From positions 24,691 to 84,152 of the forward strand of contig NZ_CDBW01000028.1 of assembly GCF_000820145.1 (NCBI RefSeq): a DNA stretch of 59,462 bases, in the 5' to 3' direction. The translations under genes were made by a program, and so were the position numbers. Under the pieces are notes generated by a model. The model was given only the letters and a program-made list of their open reading frames with translations, did no database searches and was not told the origin of the DNA. Below are positions 21,636-31,092 of the stretch, one piece after another (position 1 is the first letter of the stretch; every line of letters starts with the position of its first letter). This DNA comes from Aeromonas sobria. GTDB lineage: Bacteria; Pseudomonadota; Gammaproteobacteria; Enterobacterales; Aeromonadaceae.

Positions 21636-24594
21636 TTAATGTGTAGAATCATACACATTATTTAAAAACATGTTATTTTCTGCTTTTCGCCGCTTTACTA
21701 AACCCTTTTCTCCGCCATTGGTAATATCAAGAAACTCTTTAGCAATTCCCTCATAATTTCTGTCGGCTATATGTTGTCGTAGTTTTGGTGCCTTACCAAG
21801 AATAGGTGAAAGAAAATTTGCACCTGTATTGAAAAGCAGACTAACAAACGCATCAAATTCATTCTGTGATAAATCAATTTTTACATCTCTAGCTACCGAA
21901 TTTTCAAATTCACTTAGATCTCCACTAAAAATTTCAAGAGCAGTTTTGTCATCAATCCCATGCACGAAACGGCTAGGGACAGAAATGTCTTCACAACGTT
22001 TCTTTTCTATCAAGTGCCCATATCCAATAGTGCAATAGTCTTCAGAGTCATTATAAGGAATATGCTTACCATTTTTAATTTCCACACTTTCCCAAGCTTT
22101 GATGAAAGCGATGCCTTGAGCAGAGGTTTTCCACTCTGCAGCAGGTCTACGGGCAGTATTTTCTCTTTCCACACTCCCGAAAGTATTATGATAGCCCTCT
22201 TTTAATATATCTATTGCATCTACAAGATCTTCGCGGCGTTGATAAGGGCGAACGCCTCTATTGGTCAACGGCTTTTTAAGATCGCTACCAGACTGACAAG
22301 AATAGACTTCAACATGTAGCATAAATACTATCGAGCCATTGATTTTAACGAGAGGTATCCCATTTTGTAATAATTTCCCCGTGTAACCTAAAGACTGCCC
22401 CTGAATAACAATATCACCGACGGATACTTTTATGTTATCGGGAGCTAGCTCACCATAACGCATAATAAACTCTCGGCCATCATTGGTTCTATGTAGAATA
22501 GTTATTTCATGAGTCTGGCAATAGAAGCTCGCTACCTGTAAAACCTCCCCATTAGATACAGCGACAACCTCTTCGAAAGGATTCGTATAAAGATCTCGAG
22601 CTGCATGTTTACGACCATTATTTCTTGGGTAACTAAATGTCGCCGCATTATTTCTCTCATCCGCAGCCCAGCATTTATTTTCCCATTTTTTACCTATATC
22701 ATTCTCTGGTTTTACTTTTAACGGGAAAATTATAGGTTTATTACTGACACAATTTCTTAACATGGCCATTGGATAAACATGCCAGATCTCTTTTTCAAGC
22801 GTTAACTTGGCAGCACTCTGCATCCACTCCAGCTTATCGATGCGCTGTTTTTCATGATCCACCAACTGGTCAAAATCAGGCAGACCAATTTTGGTCATAA
22901 GTTTATCCAGCCATTGATAACTACTGGCTGACGATTTTTCATACCATTCGCTGGGGTGCTTGACGATAAGCTTGTGAAGTTGGTCTGCATTGCTGCTGTT
23001 TTGCAGGGCCGCCTGTATCTCTTCACTGCTAAGTTCGCCATTGCCATCGGTATCAAAGCTCTTGACCAGATCGGTAAAAAAGGTTGGAGGTGCATCGGGA
23101 TCCAGATAGCCGTCGGAGCCTGAACCATCGACCTTTTTAAAACCGATCTTCAGCCAATCATGCTGACTCAATAACTCGACTTGCTCTTTCTTGACATATT
23201 TTCCTGACGATACACTGATCCACTCCTGCTTTGCAGCATCCTTTTCCAGCTTGGGCGATTCAACCAGCGCTTCCTGGCATTTGTCCTTGGTCGCTACCCA
23301 CCTGGATTTACCTTCCTCACTTTTCTTCTCATGAAGGATTAAATCGGCAGGTACTTTGGCATAGGTAGCGCCACCTTTCGTTCCCGCCTTGTTAGCCAGC
23401 ACATCATCAAGACGAGGATCCTGGGTGAACATCTCAAGATGGACTTGATGCTTGCTCTTCTTGCCCCCAGTCAGGGAGCCCGGCGTTTCCACCAGACCGA
23501 GGTAACCTATGGTCTCACCTGCGGCAATGGCCACGGGAGATGGCAAAACATATAACTCACCGAGATGTGAGGGGGGGGAGCATTTTTGCCTTGATAAATT
23601 CATCTTCGACGCACACCCAGGCGATACCACAACTACCCGGAACGCCATCCCCACTCGGCATCACATATTTGCATCTGGCCATCTTGCGTGCTTTTTCACC
23701 AATCCAATGGAATTCGAGTTGGTGGGCATCATACTGCAACTTGGTGCCGGCTGGCAGAGAAACACTTTTGTTACCAGCCATCAAACGACCACTTTTGTCA
23801 TCCGAAATCGGGTCTGCTCGACCGGCCATATTGGTCAGTAATTCAGCGTCAATCTGGTCGTAGAGCCAGGTCGGCAAATTGGGCTTGATATAGGTCACTG
23901 CATCCGGGCTATTGGCGATCCAGACCGAGCTTCCCTCACTGACCAATACTCCCGCCTTCTCGGCCTCCTTCATCTGGGCATTGGAGAGCTTGCTCTTGAT
24001 GGTCACCTTGATGAAATCATACTCCTTGCCCCCGACACTCCCCTTTTGGGATGGCGTGCTGCTGTCCATCTCCAGTTCGGTATCCTTGGGCAACGTGAAA
24101 CGAGGCAAGGCGGCATCAACTCGCTGCTGCTCGGCATCGGGATTGGCATGGGGTACGGAATTGCGCGCATTCCAACCCTTTTTTAGCACCAGTTTCTCGG
24201 CGCTTTGGTACTTATCCCAAGGCAGCAGGTGCATATAGAGCGAATAAAAGGTGAACTCGTTTTTCGCTTTAGTTTCTGCATTGATCTCACAATATTCGTG
24301 CTGTACCAAGCAGAAGCAGTTGGAATAACGTAAGGACTCCCCCTGAAATTCAGAGGTCAGGTAATCCTTCATCATCCGGAATGCCACCACCTTGCCATCG
24401 GCAATGGCTCTGACGGGGTACTTATCCTTGCACCATGGGGCACTCTTGTCGCTAATATGAATGCCGCCATGCCACTTGTTGTGATTGCCAAGGAGATAAT
24501 GACCGGATTTCTCGCCATTAATAAGTGCAGTCAGGGCTTTGACATCCTTGAACTCTTCCCCTTTGGCAGTGAGGATGGGAAATGCAAACTTCAT
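21636..24594 (-). pseudogene. T6SS effector, M23 / EF-hand / M23 / GH24 lysozyme, interrupted at a C8 tract
   Basis: Two overlapping frames (24594-23557 and up to 23654-21636) are halves of one gene. A run of eight C (coding strand, plus positions 23571-23578) shifts the frame; with seven C the halves join as KAKMLPP-SHLGELYVLP into one protein of 985 residues. Order: an M23-like domain homologous to that of tseP (WHGGIHI, VRAIADGKVVAFR, FTFYSLYMHL ... AAGETIGYLG, VHLEMF), split by the frameshift; EF-hand DTDGNGELSSEE; a second, LytM-like M23 domain (KHAARDLYTNP, LHVEVY); and a C-terminal GH24 lysozyme (FIKAWESVE, DYCTIGYGHLIE, LLFNTGANF). AAGGAG precedes the start, nine bases after vgrG. As sequenced it is off; it may be phase-variable, decayed or a base-call error. 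Confidence 0.85.
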
Positions 24595-24603
24595 GCTTTC
24601 TCC

Positions 24604-26685
24604 TTATTCTGAAAAGAGGTAGAACGCAGTGGGCTTCTCTTCTTTCAAGAGCGCCTCCATCGCCTTCTCGGTGGCAATCGCCTTAACCAGTTCAACCAGT
24701 TCCGGGGCTTTGATCACCTCAACCCCTTTGGGAGTAACGGGAACCTGACCCGCCCAGCCAGAACCTGAGCCAGGGCTGCCACCGGCATTGAGCTTGATGG
24801 CGGGGCCGACCAGTTTGATGCCGCTTGGGTCAACTTTCACAAAGCTGCCGCCGCCTTTGAGGGTGATCTCGGAGCCAGCCTCCAACACCAGCTTGTCGCC
24901 CACCTTGATATGCACCTCTTCACCCGCTTCCACCAACAGGGATTGACCCAGTTTCTGATGCATGGAGGTATCGACCGTCAGCGAATAGTCCGCCTTGATA
25001 TGATCCCGTTTCTCGCCTTCGACCGCCAGGTGGTCATTGCCGAGACTGGGCGGCGCGCCATCCTTACCCGGCACCTTTCTGATGCGGGTCACCCGCTCGT
25101 TGTCGATATCACGATGCTCGTCATGCTTGATATGCCACGCCGCATCGTTTTCGATAAGCACGTTCAGGTCTTTCTGACCGTGGATGTAAATCTCTTCCTG
25201 ACCCGCCTGGTCTTCGAAACGCAGCTCGTTGAAACCTTCACCTTTGTGGGTTTCGGTACGCAGCACAGTGCGGGTCTTGTTGGCTGGCAGGTCGTAAGGT
25301 GGCCGGTTGGTGGCGTGATAGGTGCGACCAGTCACGATAGGCTGGTCGGGGTCACCTTCCAGAAATGAGACGATAACCTCATGACCAATGCGGGGGATGG
25401 CCATCATGCCGTATTGGCCACCGGCCCAGCCCTGACTCACCCGCACCCAGCAGGAGCTCTGGTCGTTGCTCGAGCCGTAGCGGTCCCACGGGAACTGCAG
25501 CTTCACCCGGCCATGCTCATCGCAGTAAATCTCCTCCCCCTCGGGACCCACCACGCTGGCGATTTGCGGGCCGTCGACCATTGGCTTGTGGGGTGCCTCG
25601 GGGCTGCCGATGCGGGCACGCCAGGTGGTGCTCGCTTTCACTACGCCAAATTCGTTGTGGTAAACAGTCGGGCCGCTGCCGCCATCTTCTTCCAGCGCCT
25701 GCGGTTGCTCTCCGGTGTGGCGGATATGGACGATTTGCCAGTCGGTGTTGAGGCTGCCGTTCGGGTGTTCAGTCAATGAAAAGTGCTGGCCCGGTAGTAA
25801 AGCAGCGCTGTTGGACTTGCCACTGCCCGCCACAGCGTCATTGCGCAGGGCATCGAGCCGATGCTGGGCAAACGCCTTGCCGCTGCCGTCCTGCTTGTAG
25901 CGGCCCGGATAGTCAAAATGCTGGTAGGTATCTCGTTGATGGTCGAGCTCTGCGCCCATTTTCTTCTGGGAGAGGCCATAGGCCGGGGTCTTGAAGCTGT
26001 AGTCTTTCAGCTCCACATCCGAGGGGCGCACCGCCTCGCGGTAGTGGAACTGGCGAACATAGGCGCCCTGTTCCAGCGAGCGGTTGCCAAGGTTGAAAAA
26101 GAGCTCGGGGCCTTGGGTCAGCGCAGCCGCATCGTCGGCAAAAACTATGCGATGTTTGCCTGCTTCAAACTCGTGGAAGTAGAAGAGCCCCTCTTCTGCA
26201 GCAAGGCGGTTCACAAAGTCGAGGTCGGTCTCGCGATACTGCACGCAGTATTCGCGCTGGCCGTGCTCGTTTTTCAGAGCAAAGGCATAATCGGTGATGC
26301 CGTGTTCTTGCAACAAGATGCTGAGGATTTCATCGGGCTTCTGGGCCTGAAAGATACGGGAGTTTTGGCGCAGTCCCAGTCGCCACAGCGCAGGTTTGAC
26401 CTCAAGGCTGTAACGGGTACGGCGAAAGCCGCTGTCCCCTTGGGCAAACTCGCTCACTACCCCGCAGACGCGCCGTTGCAGCTCGCCGTTGTACCAAACC
26501 ATCAGCTCGCAGGGCTGGTCCAGTACGGCGCCAAAGTCGACATCGGGCTGGCTACTTGCCAACTCCAGCTGCAGGTTGAACGGCCGGTTCAATCCCTCAT
26601 CCAGCAGGAAACTGGCCACCACGAAGGTGCTCTCGGGCAGCGCCCCCACCTTGACGGTAAATTGCAATCCGGTTTGATTAGCCAT
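24604..26685 (-). CDS. vgrG: T6SS tip protein VgrG with DUF2345 extension
   Basis: A 693-residue spike protein. [19 protein letters not shown] starts the gp27-like part. Landmarks are [21 protein letters not shown], the OB-fold region [20 protein letters not shown] with FPWDRYG, and [15 protein letters not shown], then the gp5-like repeats and a DUF2345 region with repeated [19 protein letters not shown]. It has no C-terminal enzyme domain, so it is a carrier VgrG; the effector gene follows after nine bases. It lies 345 bases downstream of hcp. Length is normal for the family. Confidence 0.96.
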   Translation of the reverse strand: MANQTGLQFTVKVGALPESTFVVASFLLDEGLNRPFNLQLELASSQPDVDFGAVLDQPCELMVWYNGELQRRVCGVVSEFAQGDSGFRRTRYSLEVKPALWRLGLRQNSRIFQAQKPDEILSILLQEHGITDYAFALKNEHGQREYCVQYRETDLDFVNRLAAEEGLFYFHEFEAGKHRIVFADDAAALTQGPELFFNLGNRSLEQGAYVRQFHYREAVRPSDVELKDYSFKTPAYGLSQKKMGAELDHQRDTYQHFDYPGRYKQDGSGKAFAQHRLDALRNDAVAGSGKSNSAALLPGQHFSLTEHPNGSLNTDWQIVHIRHTGEQPQALEEDGGSGPTVYHNEFGVVKASTTWRARIGSPEAPHKPMVDGPQIASVVGPEGEEIYCDEHGRVKLQFPWDRYGSSNDQSSCWVRVSQGWAGGQYGMMAIPRIGHEVIVSFLEGDPDQPIVTGRTYHATNRPPYDLPANKTRTVLRTETHKGEGFNELRFEDQAGQEEIYIHGQKDLNVLIENDAAWHIKHDEHRDIDNERVTRIRKVPGKDGAPPSLGNDHLAVEGEKRDHIKADYSLTVDTSMHQKLGQSLLVEAGEEVHIKVGDKLVLEAGSEITLKGGGSFVKVDPSGIKLVGPAIKLNAGGSPGSGSGWAGQVPVTPKGVEVIKAPELVELVKAIATEKAMEALLKEEKPTAFYLFSE

Positions 26686-27030
26686 GGCTTTCCCCTCTTG
26701 TCACGGCCAAGCTGTGCCTGAGCCCTTGCCTACTCTCGCGCCCATACAATCCCTCGCCGCGCAGCCACGCTACCGCCCTCTCCGGTGTCGCAATGGCCAC
26801 CAAAGATAAAGGGGTTAACAGGTTACGAGCGGTTCGGGTCTGCATCACAGGACACCCTTTAGTGCTTTGCCATCCCTCCGCGCTCACCAGCAGGGAGATG
26901 GCAAAACAGAAAAGCTCCAGCCAACCCATTGGCCAGGCTGGAGAAAATGCACAGTACAAGAAGCCGGTTGAACAACCGGCTCAAAGACACATTACTACTT
27001 ACAAGGAATACCAAAGTACCGAAGCAAGGC
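26686..27030 (-). other. hcp-vgrG intergenic region with two hairpins
   Basis: This 345-base gap has no gene. Reading from hcp, the minus strand first has AGCCGGTT-GTTC-AACCGGCT (26962-26981) and then CTCCAGCC-N13-GGCTGGAG followed by CTTTTC (26915-26943). Both can act as partial terminators, which would give much more hcp than vgrG transcript, as the secretion tube needs. Nothing else is clear in the remaining 220 bases. Confidence 0.6.
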
Positions 27031-27549
27031 TTATGCCTCGATGGGGGCGCGCCAGTCGTCCGCACCGGAAGTACCGGCAACGGTGTGCTCCCAGTCAATC
27101 TTGCGGTAAGCCATGGAGACCTGGATCAGCTGGGTGAAGTCAGATTTCGCCGGATCTTGGCAGTGGGGCATCTGGCAGTCGATATCGACGATGGTGGCAT
27201 CGGTCAGCACGGTAGAGAAGAAGTGCTCCTGCTTGCCCTCAACAGAGGTGCGGTACCACTTCAGGGTCACTTTCGGCAGCATTTCGCCGGAAGCCAGGGA
27301 GTTGTACATCAACGGTACGGCTTTGTTCAGCGCAACGGTGAACTTGAACGGCTTGTGGACACGCTGACCAGCAGGCTGACCGGATTGCGGGTCAGTCGGC
27401 ACGGTGACAACGTGCTGGAACTCTTGTACCAGCATCTCGTCTTCGTGACCTTGTACGAAGATGTTGCCGACGGAATCGGAAGTGAAGGCACCGGCAGTGA
27501 TGTTGCCCTGAGTTTTACCTTCGATGCTGATATAACATGGAGTTGGCAT
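27031..27549 (-). CDS. hcp: T6SS tube protein Hcp
   Basis: A 172-residue Hcp1-family protein: MPTPCYISIEGKTQGNITAG, FTSDSVGNIFVQGHEDEM, HKPFKFTVALNKAVP and the C-terminal YRKIDWEHTVAG. ATG at 27549 has AGGAG seven bases ahead. It forms the hexameric tube and chaperones small effectors. It heads the auxiliary cluster together with vgrG; the structural T6SS genes are not in this window. Confidence 0.97.
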   Translation of the reverse strand: MPTPCYISIEGKTQGNITAGAFTSDSVGNIFVQGHEDEMLVQEFQHVVTVPTDPQSGQPAGQRVHKPFKFTVALNKAVPLMYNSLASGEMLPKVTLKWYRTSVEGKQEHFFSTVLTDATIVDIDCQMPHCQDPAKSDFTQLIQVSMAYRKIDWEHTVAGTSGADDWRAPIEA

Positions 27550-27600
27550 GTGTATGCTCCTAAATAGGTTGGTTAAACGAGATAGCACTCAACCAACCTT

Positions 27601-27618
27601 AAGCAGCGACCATGCCAA
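27601..27618 (-). promoter_or_regulatory. sigma-54 promoter of hcp-vgrG
   Basis: On the minus strand TTGGCATGGTCGCTGCTT matches the -24/-12 consensus YTGGCACG-N4-TTGCW with only two mismatches and has GG and GC exactly ten bases apart. It would start transcription about 42 bases before the hcp ATG. T6SS hcp operons in Vibrio and Aeromonas are known to be driven by sigma-54 with the VasH activator. Confidence 0.8.
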
Positions 27619-27751
27619 CATCAAACCCCCTTTATTATCAATAACTTACAACAAACAATTTTCTTCACCATGAATTTTCGAGCAAAAATACGCACAAACA
27701 GCGCAAATTAACTGGCAAATATTGCGTAAACAGATTTTTAATCTACTCAAA

Positions 27752-27767
27752 GAGCAAGAAATTGCTC
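27752..27767 (-). terminator. weak terminator-like hairpin after the LuxR gene
   Basis: On the minus strand GAGCAA-TTTC-TTGCTC is followed by TTTGAG, 20 bases past the stop codon of the LuxR-type gene. The stem is AT-rich and the T-run short. Confidence 0.4.
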
Positions 27768-27786
27768 AAGACAGTAAAAATCTACG

Positions 27787-28575
27787 TCAGTCAACATTTC
27801 TCACGTGTGCCGCATCGATGTTCAGCCTGACCAGACCTTGCTTAAGTGCCAATGAAATGGCCTGATTCTTACTGCTCGCCCCAAACTTATCCACGATACG
27901 CTCAAGGTGAAAGGTCACCGTCCGAGGGGCAATGCCCAAAATTTTAGCAATATCGCTAACTTGCTTCCCTTCTGCCGCCCACTGACATACCTCGAGTTCC
28001 CGCAAGCTCAGAGGTTCACGAGGTGATGTATCAGACAGACATACTCGTGCGACAGCTTCGAAAATATGAGTCGCCAGCCAGCTCAGAAAGGGTATCGCAC
28101 TTAACCATTGATGTTCGGAGCGAAGCGAATTCGTTATAAGTGACAGTAAGCCCACATGACCATTGGGCCCATGCCAAGGAATTGTGATGCCATCACGTAG
28201 CCCTGCTTCTCGAGCTAGCATCATCACTTCCAACCCCACTACATCTTGTTGGTTGCAACACTCTACGATCAGATCTGCCCACAGGATTGGAGTGCTCTGG
28301 GCCATCCCTTTACGTACCAACGGGTCAACACTAAAAAGCCTTTTTTCGTGATATGTCTGGGCCCAGTGTGCGGGACAACCATTGAAAATTCGCGCGTCAG
28401 GGCGCTGAATAGAACTGGGAAAGATGAATCCCAGCCGGAAATGGTCAAATCCCATCTGCTGGCTCAGGGTTCGCAACAGAGTCACTATGGTCTGCTCGTC
28501 AGAGGCCTCATTGAAGCGGGTAATCAGCTCAAGTGCATCGGCGGTGTCGAGAAAATAGTTCGATGTCGAAGTCAA
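27787..28575 (-). CDS. LuxR-type quorum-sensing regulator (solo)
   Basis: A 262-residue cytoplasmic regulator with an autoinducer-binding domain (about 15-165) and a C-terminal GerE/LuxR HTH (about 190-250: LSLRELEVCQWAAEGKQVSD, LGIAPRTVTFHLERIVDKFG). All TraR ligand-pocket residues are present with identical spacing: W-x3-Y (HWAQTYHE), D-P nine residues on (SVDPLV), W fifteen residues later (PILWADL), and G in AGLRDG. It should therefore still bind an acyl-homoserine lactone. No luxI-type synthase is nearby, so it is a solo or orphan receptor. The start is unsure: the only in-frame option seen is TTG at 28575, without a good ribosome site. Confidence 0.9.
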   Translation of the reverse strand: MTSTSNYFLDTADALELITRFNEASDEQTIVTLLRTLSQQMGFDHFRLGFIFPSSIQRPDARIFNGCPAHWAQTYHEKRLFSVDPLVRKGMAQSTPILWADLIVECCNQQDVVGLEVMMLAREAGLRDGITIPWHGPNGHVGLLSLITNSLRSEHQWLSAIPFLSWLATHIFEAVARVCLSDTSPREPLSLRELEVCQWAAEGKQVSDIAKILGIAPRTVTFHLERIVDKFGASSKNQAISLALKQGLVRLNIDAAHVRNVD

Positions 28576-28720
28576 AAGCGAGGCGCACCCATTGTAAAGA
28601 ATTACTAAATGTCATTAACAATGAATCAAATAGCATAATATCTCGCCAACACAAAGAAAAAGGCGAAGCCAATGAATAACATGGGGTGGGCGGGTCACCT
28701 CACGCCTAGCCACATGTATA

Positions 28721-28746
28721 AAAAATCCCCGCCTGTCAGGGCGAGG
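28721..28746 (-). terminator. terminator after the haem receptor gene
   Basis: On the minus strand CCTCGCC-N6-GGCGGGG is followed by ATTTTTTA, 46 bases after the stop codon of the haem receptor gene. Confidence 0.85.
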
Positions 28747-28791
28747 ATCCGGTTCGGGCAACAGCCCTCAATCACTGCGCGTGTTGTCTCT

Positions 28792-30897
28792 TTAGAATAC
28801 GTATTTGACCCGTGCGCTCAGGTTGCGGCCCGGCTCGGTCATGGCGCTGGTATCAGATCCTTCGGCCCGACCGGCGATGCGCTCGTAGCTGGTGTACTCC
28901 TTGTCAAACAAGTTGAAGACCCCGACGTTGAGCTGCAGATCGGTCATCGGGTTGAACTGGGCGTACATATCCACCACGCCCCAACCGGCCGCCTTCACAT
29001 ACTCGTTGCCCTTGGCATCCTTGCGTACCTTGTCCATGTCGTCGGCAAAGCGCAGGGCTGTGTTGAAGTTCCACTGGGACTGTTCCAGACGCACACCGAC
29101 AGAACCGTTGAGCGGGCTCAGGCTGTTGATGTAGTTGCCATCCCCATCCTTGCCTTCAATGTAAGCCAGGTTGCCCCAGACATTGACGATGTCGTTGAGC
29201 CAGTAATCCGCCTTGGCCTCAACCCCTTTGGTAGTCGCCTTGCTCAGGTTCTGGTACTGGTAGACGGCGGTGCGCCCTTGTTGACCCACTTCCACCATCT
29301 CGATGAAATCATCGAACTTGTTGTAGAAGCTGGCTACTTCATAGCTGAAGCCGTTGCTGTTGCCACGTACGCCGAGATCGATGCCGTCGCTGCTCTCCGG
29401 ATTGAGATTCGGGTTGGGCTCGATACGGTAGCCATAGGCCTGATGGTTCAGGGTAGAGAAGGCGCTGTCGTACATCGGTGTCTTGAAGCCGTGGCTGTAC
29501 TGGGCGAACAGGTTGGCCGCCTCGTGCGCCTTGAACACCAGACCCAGCTTGGGTGACAGCTCCCCTTCCGAGAACTTGTGCAGCTGGTCACCGGTGTAGG
29601 CAGGATCGTTGTCCGGGGTCATCCGGTAGTAGTCATAACGGGCCCCTGGGGTCAACACCCAGCGCTCGCCAAACTTGATCTCGTCAAAAGCCCACAGGGC
29701 GCTACGCTCGCTGGTGGTAGCCGGGAAACTCAGCTCGTTATAGCCAGCAAAATCACCGGGGGTGGTCGGCCCCTTGTAGCGGGTACGTTCGTTGCCGGTG
29801 TGCTCGTATTCAGCGCCCCAGGCCAGACGGTGGTTAGCCACTGCCTTGTGGAACTGCAGCTGGGCGCCGATGTTCTTCTGATCGAACATGTTGTGATCCA
29901 GCGAGTTTTTGGTCACATAGGGGTTGCTCGGGTTAACCGGATATTTGGACGAAGCATACTGATCCAGCGTCTGCTTGGTGCGAGCTAAGTAGACCTTGGT
30001 ATCCATCCGATCGGCCCAGCTTTGATTGAGCGTGATACCGTGATCCAGCACCAGCGACAGATTGTCGGTCTGCTTGTCGGTGATGGGCTGATCGAACACG
30101 CGGGCGGTGCCGGTACCGACCTTGTTGAGCTTGACTGCATCCGGCTCCTCGCCATCGGTCAGGTAGTCGACGGTCAGCTTGAGGAACTGCTCATCAGAGA
30201 GGTTCCACTTGCTCTTGAGCAGCAGGGCGTGGGTGCCGATATCAAAGTCGCTCTTGCTGGAGTCGTAATTCTGGGTCACACCGCCATCGCGCCAAGTATA
30301 GCGCAGCAGATTCTCCACCTCGCCGGTGCGCAGGGCGCCGGTAAAGCCCGCCATCTTCTGGTGGCTGCTGGAGGCGTAACCACTGGTCACATCCAGATAG
30401 CTGTCTTTGCCCTTGAGGAAGTCGCTGGCATCCTTGGTGGTGATGGCGATAACGCCCCCCAGCGCATCGGAGCCGTAGGCGGCAGAAGCTGGCCCCTTGG
30501 CCACTTCTATCTGCTTGATCATGTCAGTATCAAAGTAGCTCTGGCCGACCCCGCCCTTGCTGTAGGCATCGTTCTGGCGAACCCCGTCGCGCACTACCTT
30601 GACCCGGTTTTCCCCCATACCACGGATGACGAAGGTCTGGGCATCCCCCTGACCGCCGAGCACGGTGACACCGGGCTCGTAGCGGAACAGGTCGGCGACA
30701 TTGGTGACGACCTGCTCTTCAATCTGCTTGGCGGTGATCACCGATATAGGGCCGGATACATCTTCCAGTTTTTGCTCCATCCGTGAGCCGCTGACGACCA
30801 TGACTTCATCTGCCTTGTGACTGGCAGCAAAGGCTTGGGAAGAGAGGCTGGCAGCCACGACGAGGGCGACCAGAGAGAGTGCATTTTGATGGGTCAA
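28792..30897 (-). CDS. hutA: TonB-dependent haem/haemoglobin receptor
   Basis: A 701-residue outer-membrane receptor. Start TTG at 30897 with AAGGA six bases ahead; no in-frame ATG fits as well. MTHQNALSLVALVVAASLSSQAFA is the signal peptide. The TonB box region (DEVMVVSGSR) precedes the plug (about 40-150, with VIRGMGENRVKVVRDGVRQN), then a 22-strand barrel ending ARVKYVF. PNPNLNPESS is the NPNL motif of haem receptors; the FRAP box is represented by FKTP. A Fur-like site lies upstream and hutBCDXZ are nearby, so it supplies haem to the HutBCD importer. HutA/HupA/HuvA naming differs among vibrios. Confidence 0.93.
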   Translation of the reverse strand: MTHQNALSLVALVVAASLSSQAFAASHKADEVMVVSGSRMEQKLEDVSGPISVITAKQIEEQVVTNVADLFRYEPGVTVLGGQGDAQTFVIRGMGENRVKVVRDGVRQNDAYSKGGVGQSYFDTDMIKQIEVAKGPASAAYGSDALGGVIAITTKDASDFLKGKDSYLDVTSGYASSSHQKMAGFTGALRTGEVENLLRYTWRDGGVTQNYDSSKSDFDIGTHALLLKSKWNLSDEQFLKLTVDYLTDGEEPDAVKLNKVGTGTARVFDQPITDKQTDNLSLVLDHGITLNQSWADRMDTKVYLARTKQTLDQYASSKYPVNPSNPYVTKNSLDHNMFDQKNIGAQLQFHKAVANHRLAWGAEYEHTGNERTRYKGPTTPGDFAGYNELSFPATTSERSALWAFDEIKFGERWVLTPGARYDYYRMTPDNDPAYTGDQLHKFSEGELSPKLGLVFKAHEAANLFAQYSHGFKTPMYDSAFSTLNHQAYGYRIEPNPNLNPESSDGIDLGVRGNSNGFSYEVASFYNKFDDFIEMVEVGQQGRTAVYQYQNLSKATTKGVEAKADYWLNDIVNVWGNLAYIEGKDGDGNYINSLSPLNGSVGVRLEQSQWNFNTALRFADDMDKVRKDAKGNEYVKAAGWGVVDMYAQFNPMTDLQLNVGVFNLFDKEYTSYERIAGRAEGSDTSAMTEPGRNLSARVKYVF

Positions 30898-30971
30898 AGC
30901 GAATCCTTATTGAGAACTGTTATCAAACAGAGCGCATATTACCCAGCTCTCGACAAAGATCAACAAGAAAC

Positions 30972-30988
30972 GAAATCATTCTCATTTT
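30972..30988. promoter_or_regulatory. Fur box between the haem receptor and the ChaN-like gene
   Basis: On the minus strand AAAATGAGAATGATTTC differs by one base from the core AATGATAATGATTTC arrangement of Fur sites (7-1-7 model). It lies 75 bases before the receptor start and about 105 before the divergent lipoprotein gene, so it can control both. Confidence 0.75.
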
Positions 30989-31092
30989 GCTTTAAGCTGA
31001 ATTGGTTTTACACTGTCGCCGTGTATTGCCCCTATATTCTTTTTTAGCCCCCCGCGATGCACTGCATCCGGACATATCAGCAGTGAGATCCC

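Noticed and set aside
26793..27030. Small plus-strand frames between hcp and vgrG
   Set aside because: They cross the terminator hairpins and show no coding pattern.
16364..28600. A prophage or integrative element carrying the T6SS cluster
   Set aside because: No integrase, transposase, tRNA attachment repeat or phage structural gene other than hcp/vgrG is visible; the lysozyme domains belong to T6SS effectors.
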